NCBI GenBank assembly: GCA_037157565.1
Contig: JAZHRO010000003.1
Coordinates: 45,831,001-45,895,000 of the forward strand
DNA: 64,000 bases
Direction: 5' to 3'
Origin: Thalassia testudinum
Lineage: Eukaryota; Streptophyta; Magnoliopsida; Alismatales; Hydrocharitaceae
The notes beneath the pieces were generated by a model, which saw nothing but the letters and a program-made list of their open reading frames with translations, made no database searches and was not told where the DNA came from. Shown here piece by piece: positions 36,834 through 48,557 of the stretch (position 1 is its first letter; every line of letters starts with the position of its first letter). The position numbers were made by a program, and so were the translations under genes.

Positions 36834-37461
36834 AAATTTTTGTAATTTTATATGTTATGTAGAATTTCATAGGGATTCCACAAAGATAAATTTCACAGAA
36901 ATTGGACAAGTAGAAAAATTCTTAAAATTAGCAAACAGTAACAACATAATGAAACCAGAGGAGATGACCCTTCTGTGGTCCACGAATTTTTAAAAATTTT
37001 CTATAAGTTCAAATGCTCTGAAATTTGTCATAGATGTTCCTGACTTGATTTAGAATCTTTGGATGAAATTTCAAGATTTTAGAAGGCTTGTGGTGTCAAG
37101 AATTGATTTTTGAAATCTGGATAGAAGTTTGGACCTAAAATTAGAACACCCACACCTTGAGTAAAGTGGTGTTAATCTAACCAAACAAGAAACCCATGGC
37201 TTTTAAACATCACCACTCTACTTAATTTTAATGTTTTTATTCTGAAAGCTTGTTTTAATTTTTTTTTATAGTTTTTGAAGAATTATGTGACAAGAGAGAA
37301 AGCACTAACCTCGAATCTACGAGAAGAAAAGGAACTTCAAACTTTCGCTTCCAAAAATCACACCTTCTTCCTATAGAGCCTGCACACATGAATTAAAAGA
37401 AAGAGAAGGGGATGAGATCTACATACCAAGAAAGAGAAGCAAAGTAATGCAAAGTCATGCC
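36834..37461 (-). other. 5' untranslated leader of element C
   Basis: No supported ORF; AT-rich. It lies between gag and the PBS. Confidence 0.65.
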
Positions 37462-37479
37462 TCCTCGGCAGTGGCACCA
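37462..37479 (-). other. Primer-binding site of element C
   Basis: The minus strand reads TGGTGCCACTGCCGAGGA, a decayed tRNA-Asp-type PBS five bases from the LTR end at 37485. Confidence 0.85.
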
Positions 37480-37484
37480 AAAAG

Positions 37485-39854
37485 TGATAGCGAAAAAGCA
37501 TGATTTGATAAAATTAGGTTTTGGTCATTGCAACAAATCCGATCGATTTTAAAATTTGTAATTACCGAGTACTTGGAGAGTATTCAAACCATCCCAAGGG
37601 AGGTGGAAATGCGAATTCAAAGTCTCTCACTTGACAAATGGAAATCAACTTTCTTTTGTTAATTTTGAATGTAAGATTTTTTTCGATTTTTGAAATAAAG
37701 GGGCAACAGAAATGCGAAAAGAGATTATGCCTAATTGCTAAATTCTAATGTGATAAGAACCTCTATCTAAGTTCACCCTAAGTACGTGAAGACCTAAGGT
37801 AATTAGAGAGAGTGTGGGTGCACTACCTAAAGAGAAAAGCAAGGAAATAAATTGCAACAAAATGTAGAAAGGCAATTTATATATAAGGGAGAAAAAGTTA
37901 TTTTGCAAGAATGGTAGCAGAATACTTCTACTACAGAAAAATAAATTATGCAAGAAAAATAAATTTCTCCCGATGAAGATGGCGAAGAGAGAGGGAGCCT
38001 TGCTCCAAGCTCAGTTGCTCCTGGGCTTAGAAAGGTTCCTCCAACTCCTCCCTTAAAATGCTCCTCTGAAGAGAGATGATGGTCCTTCTCTTGGAAAACC
38101 CTAGATGGGAGTGCCCTTTTCTCCTTCTAGAGTGGATGGTTTCCACTCTAAAATCTCCCCCTTGGGTGGGCGTGGACAACCATAAGAATCCTCCTCTTTG
38201 GCCGTCCTCCTTGCCTAACTCTCCTTGGAAATGACCCCTTGGCGTGGGCACAAGAGAGAAGGGAAAAGGGGAAGGCACTAAGGAGACAGAGTGTCTCCTT
38301 AATCTTCTTCTTCTTCTTCTCTTGGCCGAATATGGCTGGTGGCTTAAGGTAGAAATATGAATAATGTATGTAGCCAAAGGTGCCTGTAATGGTGGTACGT
38401 ATGGAGTATATATAGGAGTGGTAGAGGGGGAAGAGGGGTTGGAGTGGATGATGTGGATGGCTAAGATGGAATGTGGAGGGGTAGTTGTAGGATCTATGGT
38501 CATGGATGATTAGCGCCACACCAAGGGATATGAGGGGGTTTTGGTGGCTTTTAGGGTGGACAGCTATGATGGATTTTGGGAGGTGGATGAAGGATCCAAG
38601 GCAGGAGGATACTTGGCACCAATTGAAAGGACTTGAAGGGGGTGGTTAATGGCTTGAAGCCATCCCTTCGTGGCCATCCAAGGTGGCTATTAACCACCAA
38701 AATTGGAACCAATTAGGGTGCTTCTAGAAGTGGGTTAGGTGGCACCAAAATTAGGTGGAGGAGATGGCATATGTTGGTGATTGGATGGTGGTGATTAAAG
38801 GGAATTTGGAGGGAAATGTTTGCGCCACATGTGGGCGGTTATTGGGGGTAGTTGGCACCACTTTTTGGTGGCTCTTGGAGGTGGTGGTGGTGTGAAGAGG
38901 TGCATGCATGGTGGTGCCAAAATTGGGTGGAGGTAGGTAGCTTAAGTGGTGGTCTTGGAGTAGACTTAAGGTGGAGTTAGCTTAGGGTTAAGGTTAGCTG
39001 AGGTAGGAGAGTAAGAGCTGAGCTAAGCTAGCTTAGCTGGTAGAAGAGTAGTGGACAAGGTAGAAGGAAGCTAGGGTTTGAGAGGAGGAGCTGAGAGAGA
39101 GTTGTCTAAAGTACATATAGAGGTGAGGTAAATTTCCCAGAGCTGATGATGGTTGAAGAGGTCTTCTTAGGAGCTCAACTACCTAGCTTAACTAGCTAGT
39201 TCTTCTACTAGCAGCTAAGCTTGAGTAGTGGAGCTAAGTTGAGCTAGTCTCAACTTATCTGGAGTTGGGTTGAGCTTGACCTGCTTCTCTTGAGAACTCC
39301 TGAGCAAGCTTAGCTACTAAGTTGATAAGTAATAGCTAAGCTAGAAAGAGTTTAGCTGCCATGAGCTGAGTAGAGCTGGGGGGAGCTGGATTGAGCTGGG
39401 GTGAACTCCCGTCAACTAAGTTGAGCTAGCTAGATCTCCCAGTGAATTATTTGGATCTAGGATAAGCTAGACTCAACTACATTGAGCTGGTTTTGAGCTA
39501 AGTTAAGCTATCTTAAGATACTATATAGCTAAGATGAGCTAAATGGAGCTGTAGAGAGCTAAACCTAACCCAGGTGAGTTGGTATCTAACTATGATAAGT
39601 TGGATTCAGCTATGGTCCAGCTGAAATGAGCTTCCTCTTCATCTGCAGCCTTCCTGAATGCTAGGGTTTTAGGGATTAGGTTATCTGTTCATCCCTGACA
39701 CTCAAATAAATGTTTCAAAAACACAAATTCTATGCAATGCATGCCTAACTTAAATAATGCCTAAATGCAGCCTGAAAATCCATTTCCAGAGTTAAAACCC
39801 TAAGAGTTAGATTAGTTTTAGGGCATAAGAATGATGATAAACTAGCATTTATCA
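37485..39854 (-). repeat. 5' LTR of element C (C1, type C)
   Basis: 2370 bp, TGATAAATGC...GCTATCA on the minus strand. The TATA candidate CCTATATATA (sense) lies at 38407-38416. The AGCT-rich tract covers about 38940-39630. ORFs 38027-38503 and 38148-38519 lie within the LTR and are not credible genes. Confidence 0.85.
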
Positions 39855-40396
39855 GGACGTCTAAATGGGAAGGCACAGACTATGAATTTCTAGCCTAGAT
39901 AATTGGACATTTGGTCATAGTATCAGACAACTTAAAATGAGTTATCAGACATCTGGTAGTAGTGTTGGACATCTAACATGTCTGTCTGATTCCTATTTTG
40001 GCTTTCTGATTCTATTCTAAGGATTGCCTGAGTGTCCTAGGGATGTGCAAGTGTTCCTAGGACTAAGGTGTTATACTTTGGGCTCTTTAACATAAATCTA
40101 AAGAAGAAGAAATAACATGTAAAGAAAATACAAAATACATTTTTGATTTCTATCCTATTCTTTTTCTCCATGCTTCTTCAAGCTCTAGCTCCAAGCAAAG
40201 CTCCATCATCTCCATGCTCTTTGATGCTTTTGTCCAAAAGTCAAGCTCCTTCATTCCTCCATGGCCAAGAGCTTGAACTCCTTCACACTTGATTCGACTT
40301 GCATTTTATTTGAAACTATAAACGCAATGCAATTGTTAAATAGCAAGTGTTTTGTTATCATCAAAATCAATGATTATGGTGCCCTTGCACCAACAA
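39855..40396 (-). repeat. Truncated Copia LTR (SIRE-like) cut by element C
   Basis: On the minus strand it starts TGTTGGTGCAAGGGCACC and runs TTGATGATAACAAAACAC, homologous to 30379 onward. It stops at 39855 where element C begins, inside the GACGTC/GACATC motif array. It is the oldest recognisable layer in this part of the window. Confidence 0.75.
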
Positions 40397-40472
40397 ACAC
40401 GATCTCTAACCAAGAAGGTTATGATTAAAATCCCTATCCTCCATAGGATTACACTACATTTAGGTCACTCAC
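40397..40472. other. Short unassigned spacer
   Basis: 76 bp between the Copia LTR start and element B+. It may be Copia flank or host DNA; nothing recognisable. Confidence 0.4.
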
Positions 40473-43043
40473 TGATGGGAACACCATCAGGAGCCATAAC
40501 TAGCTCAATTTGATCAGATGAGGTTGATAATAGCTCCTACATATCCATTAGAAGGTCTTAAGGGCACATTATCCTGTTTTGAAAAGAAGAGGAGAATACA
40601 AGGTTTTTTCTACATAATTAACAGCATTCCACAAATGCAGAGTAACCACAGGGTATTCTAGGGGATAATTAAAGTTCAAATGGTCATTAATGTCCAATAA
40701 GAGGGTCCATGCAGAACGAAACGGGTTTTCACGTATTTCAAGAATTAATGGACATTTGAAACCCTAAAAATAGACCTGCTTAATTAACTAAGGTTATGGT
40801 CATAATAAAATTTATCTAAACCTTCTAAAAATCATAGAAAAATATTCCGTAAGGTTTGGTATCCTTGCTTTGACCATCTGAACTCATTTTTACCTAAAAC
40901 AAAGTCTCAGATAGACAGTTGCCCTGATTTAGGCTTTTGCATAAATTACCTAGTCAAACTTGGTCAAAACCAAAATTCGACTCCATCATTAGATTCCTTG
41001 GGTCCAAATTAGGGTTGTACCAAAATTTAGGCCCAATCTGAGATCATCTTGACCTAGTTTGCATTTTAATACTGTTCTGACTCTCTTTCATACAAAAAGC
41101 ACCTCAACTTTTGAAATTCTCACAAAAAGCCCCCCAACTTCTTCATCTTCTTCGAAAATTGGTCCCTCTACCATTATCGCAGAGGAAATCCTACTCCAAT
41201 GACCTTCAATCAGAGATTTCTCTCTAATTCCTTGGTGGATCTCTCCCAAAAATGGAAGAACTCCTAACGAGATCCTCTTCCATTTGAGCTCTTTCATGGC
41301 CTTCCAAATCAAGCCAAAAGCTCGTGCGAACCCTTGAAAAATCCTAAACCTAACTCGAAGATTTCAAGCTCTTCAAGCTTGTTTCAAAGCTTAAAGGCTC
41401 GCCTAATGGCCTATAAAAGCTTCCCATGACCTTCCTCACCTCCTTAACAAGTCTTTGAGCCAAAAATTGTCTTCTTTCCTCTATCCCTGGCTTACTCCGA
41501 GTTTGCTTTGGCAACTCCCTACCTCTGGCTTCTTCACCAGCCCCCACGTACAATAGGCAGTAGATTTTTCTTCTTCTCATCAATCCACACCTAACCATAC
41601 CTACAAGGTGCCTTCCAGCCCCATCCTCGTCGCCATCTCCCTCATTGGAGTGCCTTCCTTCTCCAACGCTGGCCATACCGCAACTAGCGCCTCCTCCATC
41701 TCCCTTCATCCAATAACCACTCTAATCAATCCCTTGACCTCTATTGATCATCCCAACAACTTCAGACATCCACTTCGACCACCGTCGTGCCACTCTGACT
41801 CCATCTTCCAACTCATCGGCATACCTCTGGAGAGACATTCCTACTGCTACACTCCACGAAAATGCCCGCCAACAGTCCAGAAACCTCTTCCATACTCCAC
41901 TGACCAAAACCCCTCAAGAAATTGAGGGGATTGGCTGCTCACATACTCCACCGAACAATCCATCCTTCACCTTCATTTTTCACGTCTGCCAGCCATCTCC
42001 GACCATTTTCATGGCACGCCACTGCCACCACCGCCTTCGCCGCACTCGCATACTTCTCTTGAATGTTTCTGACAAGGCTGCAAGGTCGTGTTTTCCATTT
42101 TAGATACGAAGTCGGTCTCCACCATTAACGAGCAGCTTCAAGAGACCCTGAAGTCGTGTTCTTGCATCAGTAGCTCCAGGCCTTTACTCTAGGCAGCACG
42201 GAACCCATCCAAGCATCCATCCAGGCTCTCAATTGGGAGCACTAAGTGCTCCTTCACCGTCAAATTGGACGTGCACTTCAGTGACTGCTCGTGCAAGGAA
42301 GGAGGGATAGCTTAGTCCCACGTTAGAAGTGGGAGAGCAAAAGTAGGCATATAAAGTTCTTTTGTGTTCGTACCCCTTCGCCCAAGAACACTAGGGGTCG
42401 GGTCCCCGCGTCACACGCCTCCTTGTGTCATCACGCCTCGCCCACGATCACGCACAAGGGTCTGGCCCAATTCAAGATCAGGTTACCCACCTGATAACCC
42501 AGCTAACCCCAGGTCTATGAGAGAAAGAAGTGAAGGAAAGAAAGAGAGAGAGGGGGTTTGCCTTAGCTGTGCCCTCTCTACACTTAGTTGCTGGGAAGCC
42601 TTTTGTGCCTTTGTGCTGTGTCTCTCCTTGAGGCTTGAAGAGAAGAAGAGAGGACCTTGAGCCTCTGCTGTTAAGGCATCTGACTGCCTATTCTGTCATC
42701 TGATACATTGGTTCTGTGGTTCTTAATTTGAGATATATTCTGATATTTGAATAAATTGTGAAGCTTAACATTGTAGGGTAAGTTGGTGATTTAAATCAGT
42801 AATTTACCCTCTTCTTTTTGCATATTGTTACTTGATTATACTGATACATCATTTTTTAGTGAAATTCTCATTATAAATTGCTTATATTTGTGATTCTATT
42901 ATGATCTTTGAGATTATTTGCAACACTTGCTCTCTGCGTTCGACCTCGGACTTCATTTGAGTTATAAACTTTATTTGTTTTCATGCTATTTTGGCTATGC
43001 TACTACGAAACGATTTTTAAAACCCCGATTTGGCCCGTTAACA
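40473..43043 (+). repeat. 5' LTR of element B+
   Basis: 2571 bp, TGATGGGAACACC...CCCGTTAACA, homologous to B1, B2 and G. TATA box CTATAAAAG lies at 41411-41419, about 938 bp in. An snRNA-type promoter sits at 42315-42356. ORFs inside it (41350-41709, 41744-42103, 42364-42660) have no family support. Confidence 0.92.
42315..42356 (+). promoter_or_regulatory. snRNA-type promoter (USE + TATA) in the B+ LTR
   Basis: GTCCCACGTTA (42315-42325), a USE with three changes at its end, then exactly 24 bp, then TATAAAG (42350-42356). A hairpin GGGGTCGGGTCCCCG follows at about 42394-42408, and the next T4 run on this strand is at 42601-42604. Confidence 0.55.
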
Positions 43044-43046
43044 TTT

Positions 43047-43064
43047 TGGCACCGTTGCTGGGGA
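43047..43064 (+). other. Primer-binding site of element B+
   Basis: TGGCACCGTTGCTGGGGA, 16 of 18 matching the tRNA-Asp-type PBS, three bases after the LTR. Confidence 0.92.
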
Positions 43065-44155
43065 GGAACATGCAATTTGATCTCTCTGATTACAATTTTT
43101 GATCTAGTAGTAAATTGCTTTATCTCTTTGGCTGTGATCTGTGCAGGGATTCATTGGAGGAAGATCAGCCACACATCAAACACTCTAAGGGCAAGTAATC
43201 TCATCTTCTTTTCTTAAACCCCTGATTCTGAGAAAAGCTAAAAAGAAGAAAATCAATTAGGATCAACTTGCGTTTCATACTTAGAATTAATCATCTCAAG
43301 TTGCCTGATTTGATTCATTCTAGAAAATCCTGATCTTGATTTCTGCACCTATTAGAGATTTAAGGTATCTAGGGCTACTCACCTTCTTGATTGAGCCCCA
43401 AGTACCAAAATTAGACAAAATTGATTGGACCAAATAGAGCCAAATTAGGGTTTCCATTCCAAGGTTGAGGAACACATTTACCTAAAAAAGAATCTACCTT
43501 CCCATATTGTGTGTTTCCTAAACCCCTGATTGAACTTACTTAATCAAGCAAACCCTAAAATCAAGCTCTTATTATCCACTTGAATCATAAAATTGGGACC
43601 TAATAATCTCAGGACAAATCAGGTGAAGTTGACCCACCTTGTGGTGACAACCAATCTTCAAATTAGGCCGCCACTCACAAATACATCTTAAAGTTCAAGT
43701 GGAATCCTAAGCACCTCATCTAAACTTAAAATTGGTATACTTAAGAGGTCAAGTTATCCATTCTGGTCTACCTTGATTCGCAGTGACAAGGAAGGTCAGG
43801 TGGGGGAAACCCTGTAACCCATGGGGACACTCTACCTTGTAGGGGTCTTTGTAGGACTCTCCCTTCCTAGCCACCCAAGTATTTCTTAGGTGGATGACTT
43901 CGTGATTTAGAGGTATCATCCACCTCGAACCTCTATAGTCATCCAAAGATATTTGGGTGTCTTGATTGGATCCGTCATACCTTCTGTCCCTCATCTACTC
44001 CATCGGTGTATGTTCAGAAGGAGGTTCTCAAGATCGCCCTTGAGGCCTCCACTAGCTTTCCACTCTCTTTGACTTCTTTGTTTGTGAAACTACCCGATCA
44101 CATCGATATCTCTTCCAACTCCTCCACCTCTGAACTTGAATCTCCAGCCATAGCC
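43065..44155 (+). other. 5' untranslated leader of element B+ with conserved block
   Basis: The block 43755-43900 (GTGGGGGAAACCCTGTAACC inside it) is strongly conserved with the leader of element G (54690-54840, minus strand), far above the surrounding sequence. No supported ORF on the sense strand before 44156. Confidence 0.75.
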
Positions 44156-46005
44156 ATGGATCATCAAGAAGAACAACCTAACTTTGAACCACAAGAATTC
44201 TGTGACATCATAGCCCAATTCATTGCCTACATAACCCACCGCAGCGTCCCCAAATGCGAGATCACTACAATCCTACTACGGTGGAGATCAAACCCCGAAT
44301 CCACATTCCTGCGGGAGGACCCGAGGTGGAGCTCAAGACTAGTATGCTTCACATGACCCTGAAATTTCATGGCTTGAACTCTGAGGATCCTTTCTAGCAC
44401 ATCAAGAATCTAAAGCATTTGGCCCACACATTCGAGGCAGACATGCAAAATCGAGATGGCCTACTCTTGATAATATTCTCCTTCTCTCTAACTGACAAAG
44501 CCACCAATTGGTTTCAGACTTACCCTCACCAAATCAACACATGGGAAGAACTTCAGACCGCTTTCTTGCAAAAATTCTATCCCATTTGTCGGACAAATGC
44601 TATGCAGCATCAAATCAAGCACTTCTCGCAAGGAGCGAGAGAATCTCTACACGAGTCATGGGATCATTTTCTAGATCTCATGCGCAAATGCCCCCATCAC
44701 GGAGTCGCAAAGTAGGAACAAGTCTAATCCTTCATGGGCTCCGTGACTACATCAAGCTTTTTGTCAATGCAACCTATGGTGGTAGCATCATGGGTTAGCA
44801 TGAAGACATGATTTGGGAAATTCTTGAAAATATGTGTGAGAACTCCCTAAACAATGAGTCATTGGGTGTGTACAATCAAATGACCACCCGTGCATTGGCA
44901 AACAATTAGGGGGTACACAAGACCTGAGGCCTTTCCACATTTGTTGATCTAGAGTTGATAGCCAGTCGCTTGGATAAGGACTCTACCATTATGAAGAAGG
45001 TGGACGAATTAACTGAACACTGGCAAAGAACCACCTCTTCACAGTAAAACTTGTTTGCACAACCACCCTCTAGTAGGGAGGATGTGCATAACACCTATCA
45101 CCACTCTTCTCAGGGGATGGATTCATATTCACCCCCGTATGATCCTGGTTATGGAGGACACTGTGGAACCTCCTACTCAAGTTGGGGGAACTCTGAACCC
45201 TCATACTATGATTTTTCTAGAGTTCCTCAGACTTGCAAGGATCTCCACGTGGTCCAGAACAATACTTTCTCAAACACCTATAACCCTGGATGGCGAAATC
45301 ATCCCAACTTTGCATGGTCGGGAAATAACCCAAATCCGAGACCTCAATTCCAACCCCGACCACCGGCCCCATACCCATATCAGCCCAATCAGCCTAGCCC
45401 AACCCAAATTACCAATCAGGGCCTAATAAGGAAGATCAGATGGCCTTGATCCTTCAAACCCTGGCTAACATTCAAAAATAGCACAATGATGAGATCATAG
45501 AGGTCTGTAATCAGCTTACACGGATGGCGAATTCTCGCCAGCCTGGTGCACTTCCTTCCCAACCTCTGCCTAATACAAACAGCATGTCAACCCAAAAACA
45601 CGTTGTGAACCAAATCCAGGGTCAAGCATGCTATACCCAAGAGGGCCCAGTGACTCATACCTGCGTATTTTCCCCATCCACCTTAGCTGAGCCAAAACAC
45701 ACCATGACTTACCCGACCCCACTTCCACATCAGCAGCAAGGAACGACTTGCTCTCCTCCAACTCCACATCATGATTGTGTTATGATCAATGTTGTGGGCA
45801 AAGAACAGAAACCCGTCCCCAAAGATAGCCAATCCATTTTCCTATCCCAGATCTTATCCCACCTCCAGACTAGATGGCTGTCGGAATCTGATGTAACGGG
45901 ACCTTTAAAGAACTCACAAGTCACTATTCCATTACTTGATATCCTCACTCTCAATCCTACCTCACCTGACTTATCCAAAAAATAGGTAGAAGAACCATCA
46001 CAAGG
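44156..46005 (+). pseudogene. gag: gag of element B+ (Athila type)
   Basis: Starts near MDHQEEQPNFEPQEF (44156). Capsid motifs in 44419-44715: IIFSFSLTDKATNWF, FLQKFYPICRTNAM, LMRKCPHHGVAK. A Tyr/Pro-rich C-terminus at 45051-45449 includes TYNPGWRNHPNFAWSGNNP, the Athila Gag C-terminal signature. Frameshifts near 44340 and 44715 and several stops break it. The frame 45524-45985 probably continues the C-terminal Gln/Pro-rich part. Confidence 0.85.
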
Positions 46006-46014
46006 GAAGATAGT

Positions 46015-46515
46015 ACTGTCTGAGAGTGTAAGTGTCGTAATCCAACGCAATCTGCCTCCTAAGAAATCTGATCCAGGTGCCCCGCTGATCCCTTGCAAGA
46101 TCAGTATACAACTTTTAAGAGGACCATGTTGGACCTTGGCGCTTTAGTCAACCTCATCCCTACCACCCTATTTGAAAAATTACAAATCGGACAGCTAAAC
46201 CCCACTGATGTTACTTTGGAACTAGCTGACTGAACCCTGATCACACCGATTGGGATGGTAGGGGATGTGGTAATTAGAGTTAAGGATTTCAGCTACCTAG
46301 CTAATTTCCTAATTATCTACATGGATACACCAGAACAGATACAAGATATGCCCGTGATTTTGGGAAGACCATTCTTAGCTACTGCAAGAGCCATAATCAA
46401 TTGTGAATCAGAGCATATGATAATTGCCTCAGGAGATCGTGATGAGATTAATATTTTTGATGCAACAAAAGGAAAATGCTTGGCAGAACAACTAGGTTTA
46501 TCTAGGACCTCATGA
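46015..46515 (+). pseudogene. Retropepsin-like protease of element B+
   Basis: Active-site block MLDLGALVNLIP (near 46125), then VTLELAD followed by one stop (near 46233), MVGDVVIRVKDF (flap), and MPVILGRPFLATARAIINC (46350-46405). DLGAL replaces the usual D-T/S-G-A-S. A frameshift before 46120 and the stop inactivate it. It is directly followed, with a 4-base overlap, by the acidic ORF. Confidence 0.85.
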
Positions 46516-47066
46516 CTACATCATTAATGGAAAGCCTAGTGCCAGAATTTGAAACTTTTCACATGCTAGATGATCCTGATTTGATTGAGCATACTGACAT
46601 GAGCATAGTGGAGGCTTTCACCTTTGATTTTGAGGATGCACCCAAGGATTTCGGGAAACATGGTGACATACTGGATTTAGATTCCAGGAATATGGAGACA
46701 TTTTGTTTTGAGGACCTCCAGGAATTGGGCTTAGCTAATATAGAGAGTGTCCTCCACCCATAATATGAATCCTTTACAGAATTCAAGATAGATGATCCAA
46801 AAGGCACTCTTCAAACATTCATTTTTCATTAGGATGAAAATTATAGTGAAGATTCATTGGAAGACCCAATCTTTGAGTCATTTCTTGAGGAGACAATCTC
46901 ACATTCAGTAGAAAAGAATCAAAATGACTCATTGGATATGGATTCATTAGGCCACATAACACAAGAGGAACCACACATCTGGGATATGCTGATTAGATTC
47001 ACCACTATTGGATTCTGGACCCACGATGATCTTATTTTAGAACTCCATAAACAATACATCTTCTAA
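46512..47066 (+). pseudogene. Acidic ORF in the place of pol, element B+
   Basis: Frames 46512-46763 and 46857-47066 encode an Asp/Glu/Ser-rich sequence with hydrophobic spacing (e.g. FDFEDAPKDFGKHGDILDLD, and EDPIFESFLEETISHSVE). There are no RT, RNase H or integrase motifs. The region ends near 47250 with the conserved block GCTGATGGCGTAAAACTTAT...GGGAGGCAACCC that normally closes Athila coding regions, so the pol gene is missing rather than displaced. Confidence 0.65.
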
Positions 47067-47500
47067 GTGATTCTTATGCAGAAACTCCATAAGAACCATC
47101 CAGAAACAAATCAATATGATCCATATCATAGATCTTTTGGAATGACTCTTCATCATAATTTGACACTCATTTGTGGCCATGTGATTCTCATTCATCACGA
47201 TCACATATTTTCCCTATCAGTGCATCAACCTGTTGAGCTCATTGCGCCCAGCTGATGGCGTAAAACTTATCACTTAAAGGGAGGCAACCCATCATCCTTT
47301 GAAACAAATCGAAACCCTTTTGACATATCTCTTTCTGAATTCATAGTGCACTTTAGGGTTCGTCCATTAGAATAGCCGACTCCACCTTTGATATTCATAC
47401 CAGAGCTTGAAATCGTATGCAAGAGTCATCCCAACCCGTTCACCCACCCTTTGACCCTATTCTAATGTACGATCTAAGTTGAACTCAAACTCACCTAATT

Positions 47501-47536
47501 TACAATGAGGATATTGCAAATCATAGGCATGGGGGG
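47501..47536 (+). promoter_or_regulatory. Internal hairpin + polypurine module, element B+
   Basis: Stem CAATG-agga-TATTG (47503-47516), then CAAATCATAGGCATGGGGGG (47517-47536). It corresponds to the internal modules of D, F and G. Confidence 0.65.
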
Positions 47537-48552
47537 AATTCAAGTGCAAAACGCTGTAAAAATCAAAGCACAAAAGGATTTTGTATAAAAAAAATGGAGA
47601 TTGAGAGAAAAGAGAATCCATTTGAGCTAAATGAAGAAAAGGGAGGGAAGGAAAAGGAAAAGAAAGGAGCAAACAAAAACAAAAAAAGAGAGTCCCTTAA
47701 AAGTAATATGGAACTTAACTTCTAGGTTGGATCGAATGATGAATTATGACCTGGAAGGCTAAAACTTAAGGGATTAGTGGCAAATACTGACCGTAGGACT
47801 CTTGGATCTAGTTTGAGATTTAAACACTCAAGTACTTGTCAAGATCCGGATTAATCCTCAAGAGGTTGAGGAAAATGAAAAGATTATGTATTAGGTCTAA
47901 GGCTTAGGGATTATTCGACCCCGTTAACTAACCTCTAGTTTGCAGGACTCAGTAACTTAAGCACCCAAATCACACAGTCTAGTTCAGTGCACTTAAATAT
48001 GAAATCACACCAAAAAGCATTTATGTTGTTCTAAAAATGGTCTTAAGATCTAGATTAGGAGCAACTCGAAAACACAAGTTGATTTGGACGAGTCCCCGAT
48101 GCAGAACGGCGAGAAATTCCCCTCGAAGATGAGTAATAACATATCATCTCCTCGATGCTTGTCTCCTATGATATCTAAATATCTTACCAGGGGCACGTAA
48201 GCACCTTGTGCTGGTTCAGATGCCATGGGTAGTATTATCACGAAATGTCAATTACCAAAGTCTGGATTTAGCTATAGAACGCCATGGGCGACACTATCCC
48301 GAAGTGTCGAAAGCCAGGGTTCTAGGGGTTGCCATGGGCGGTACTATCCTGAAGCATCGATTGCCATGAACCCTGTGAGGATTGATGGTGGGGACAAGAT
48401 ATTCGATACAGATCGTGTTTAGGTCCAATCTTGGATTGGATCTAAAGAAAAATATAATGAAAAGAAAAAGAGAGAGAAGGCTCTCCATAAATAAAAATCT
48501 TCTTCTATCCCTCTCTCTCTTAAAATGCACTGGCAAATTGAACATGGGATAA
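47537..48552 (+). other. 3' non-coding region of element B+, left of G
   Basis: Homologous, in the opposite orientation, to 51600-52540 of element G. It includes three units with a CCATGG core near 48222-48370. No supported gene. Confidence 0.75.
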
Positions 48553-48557
48553 CCACG

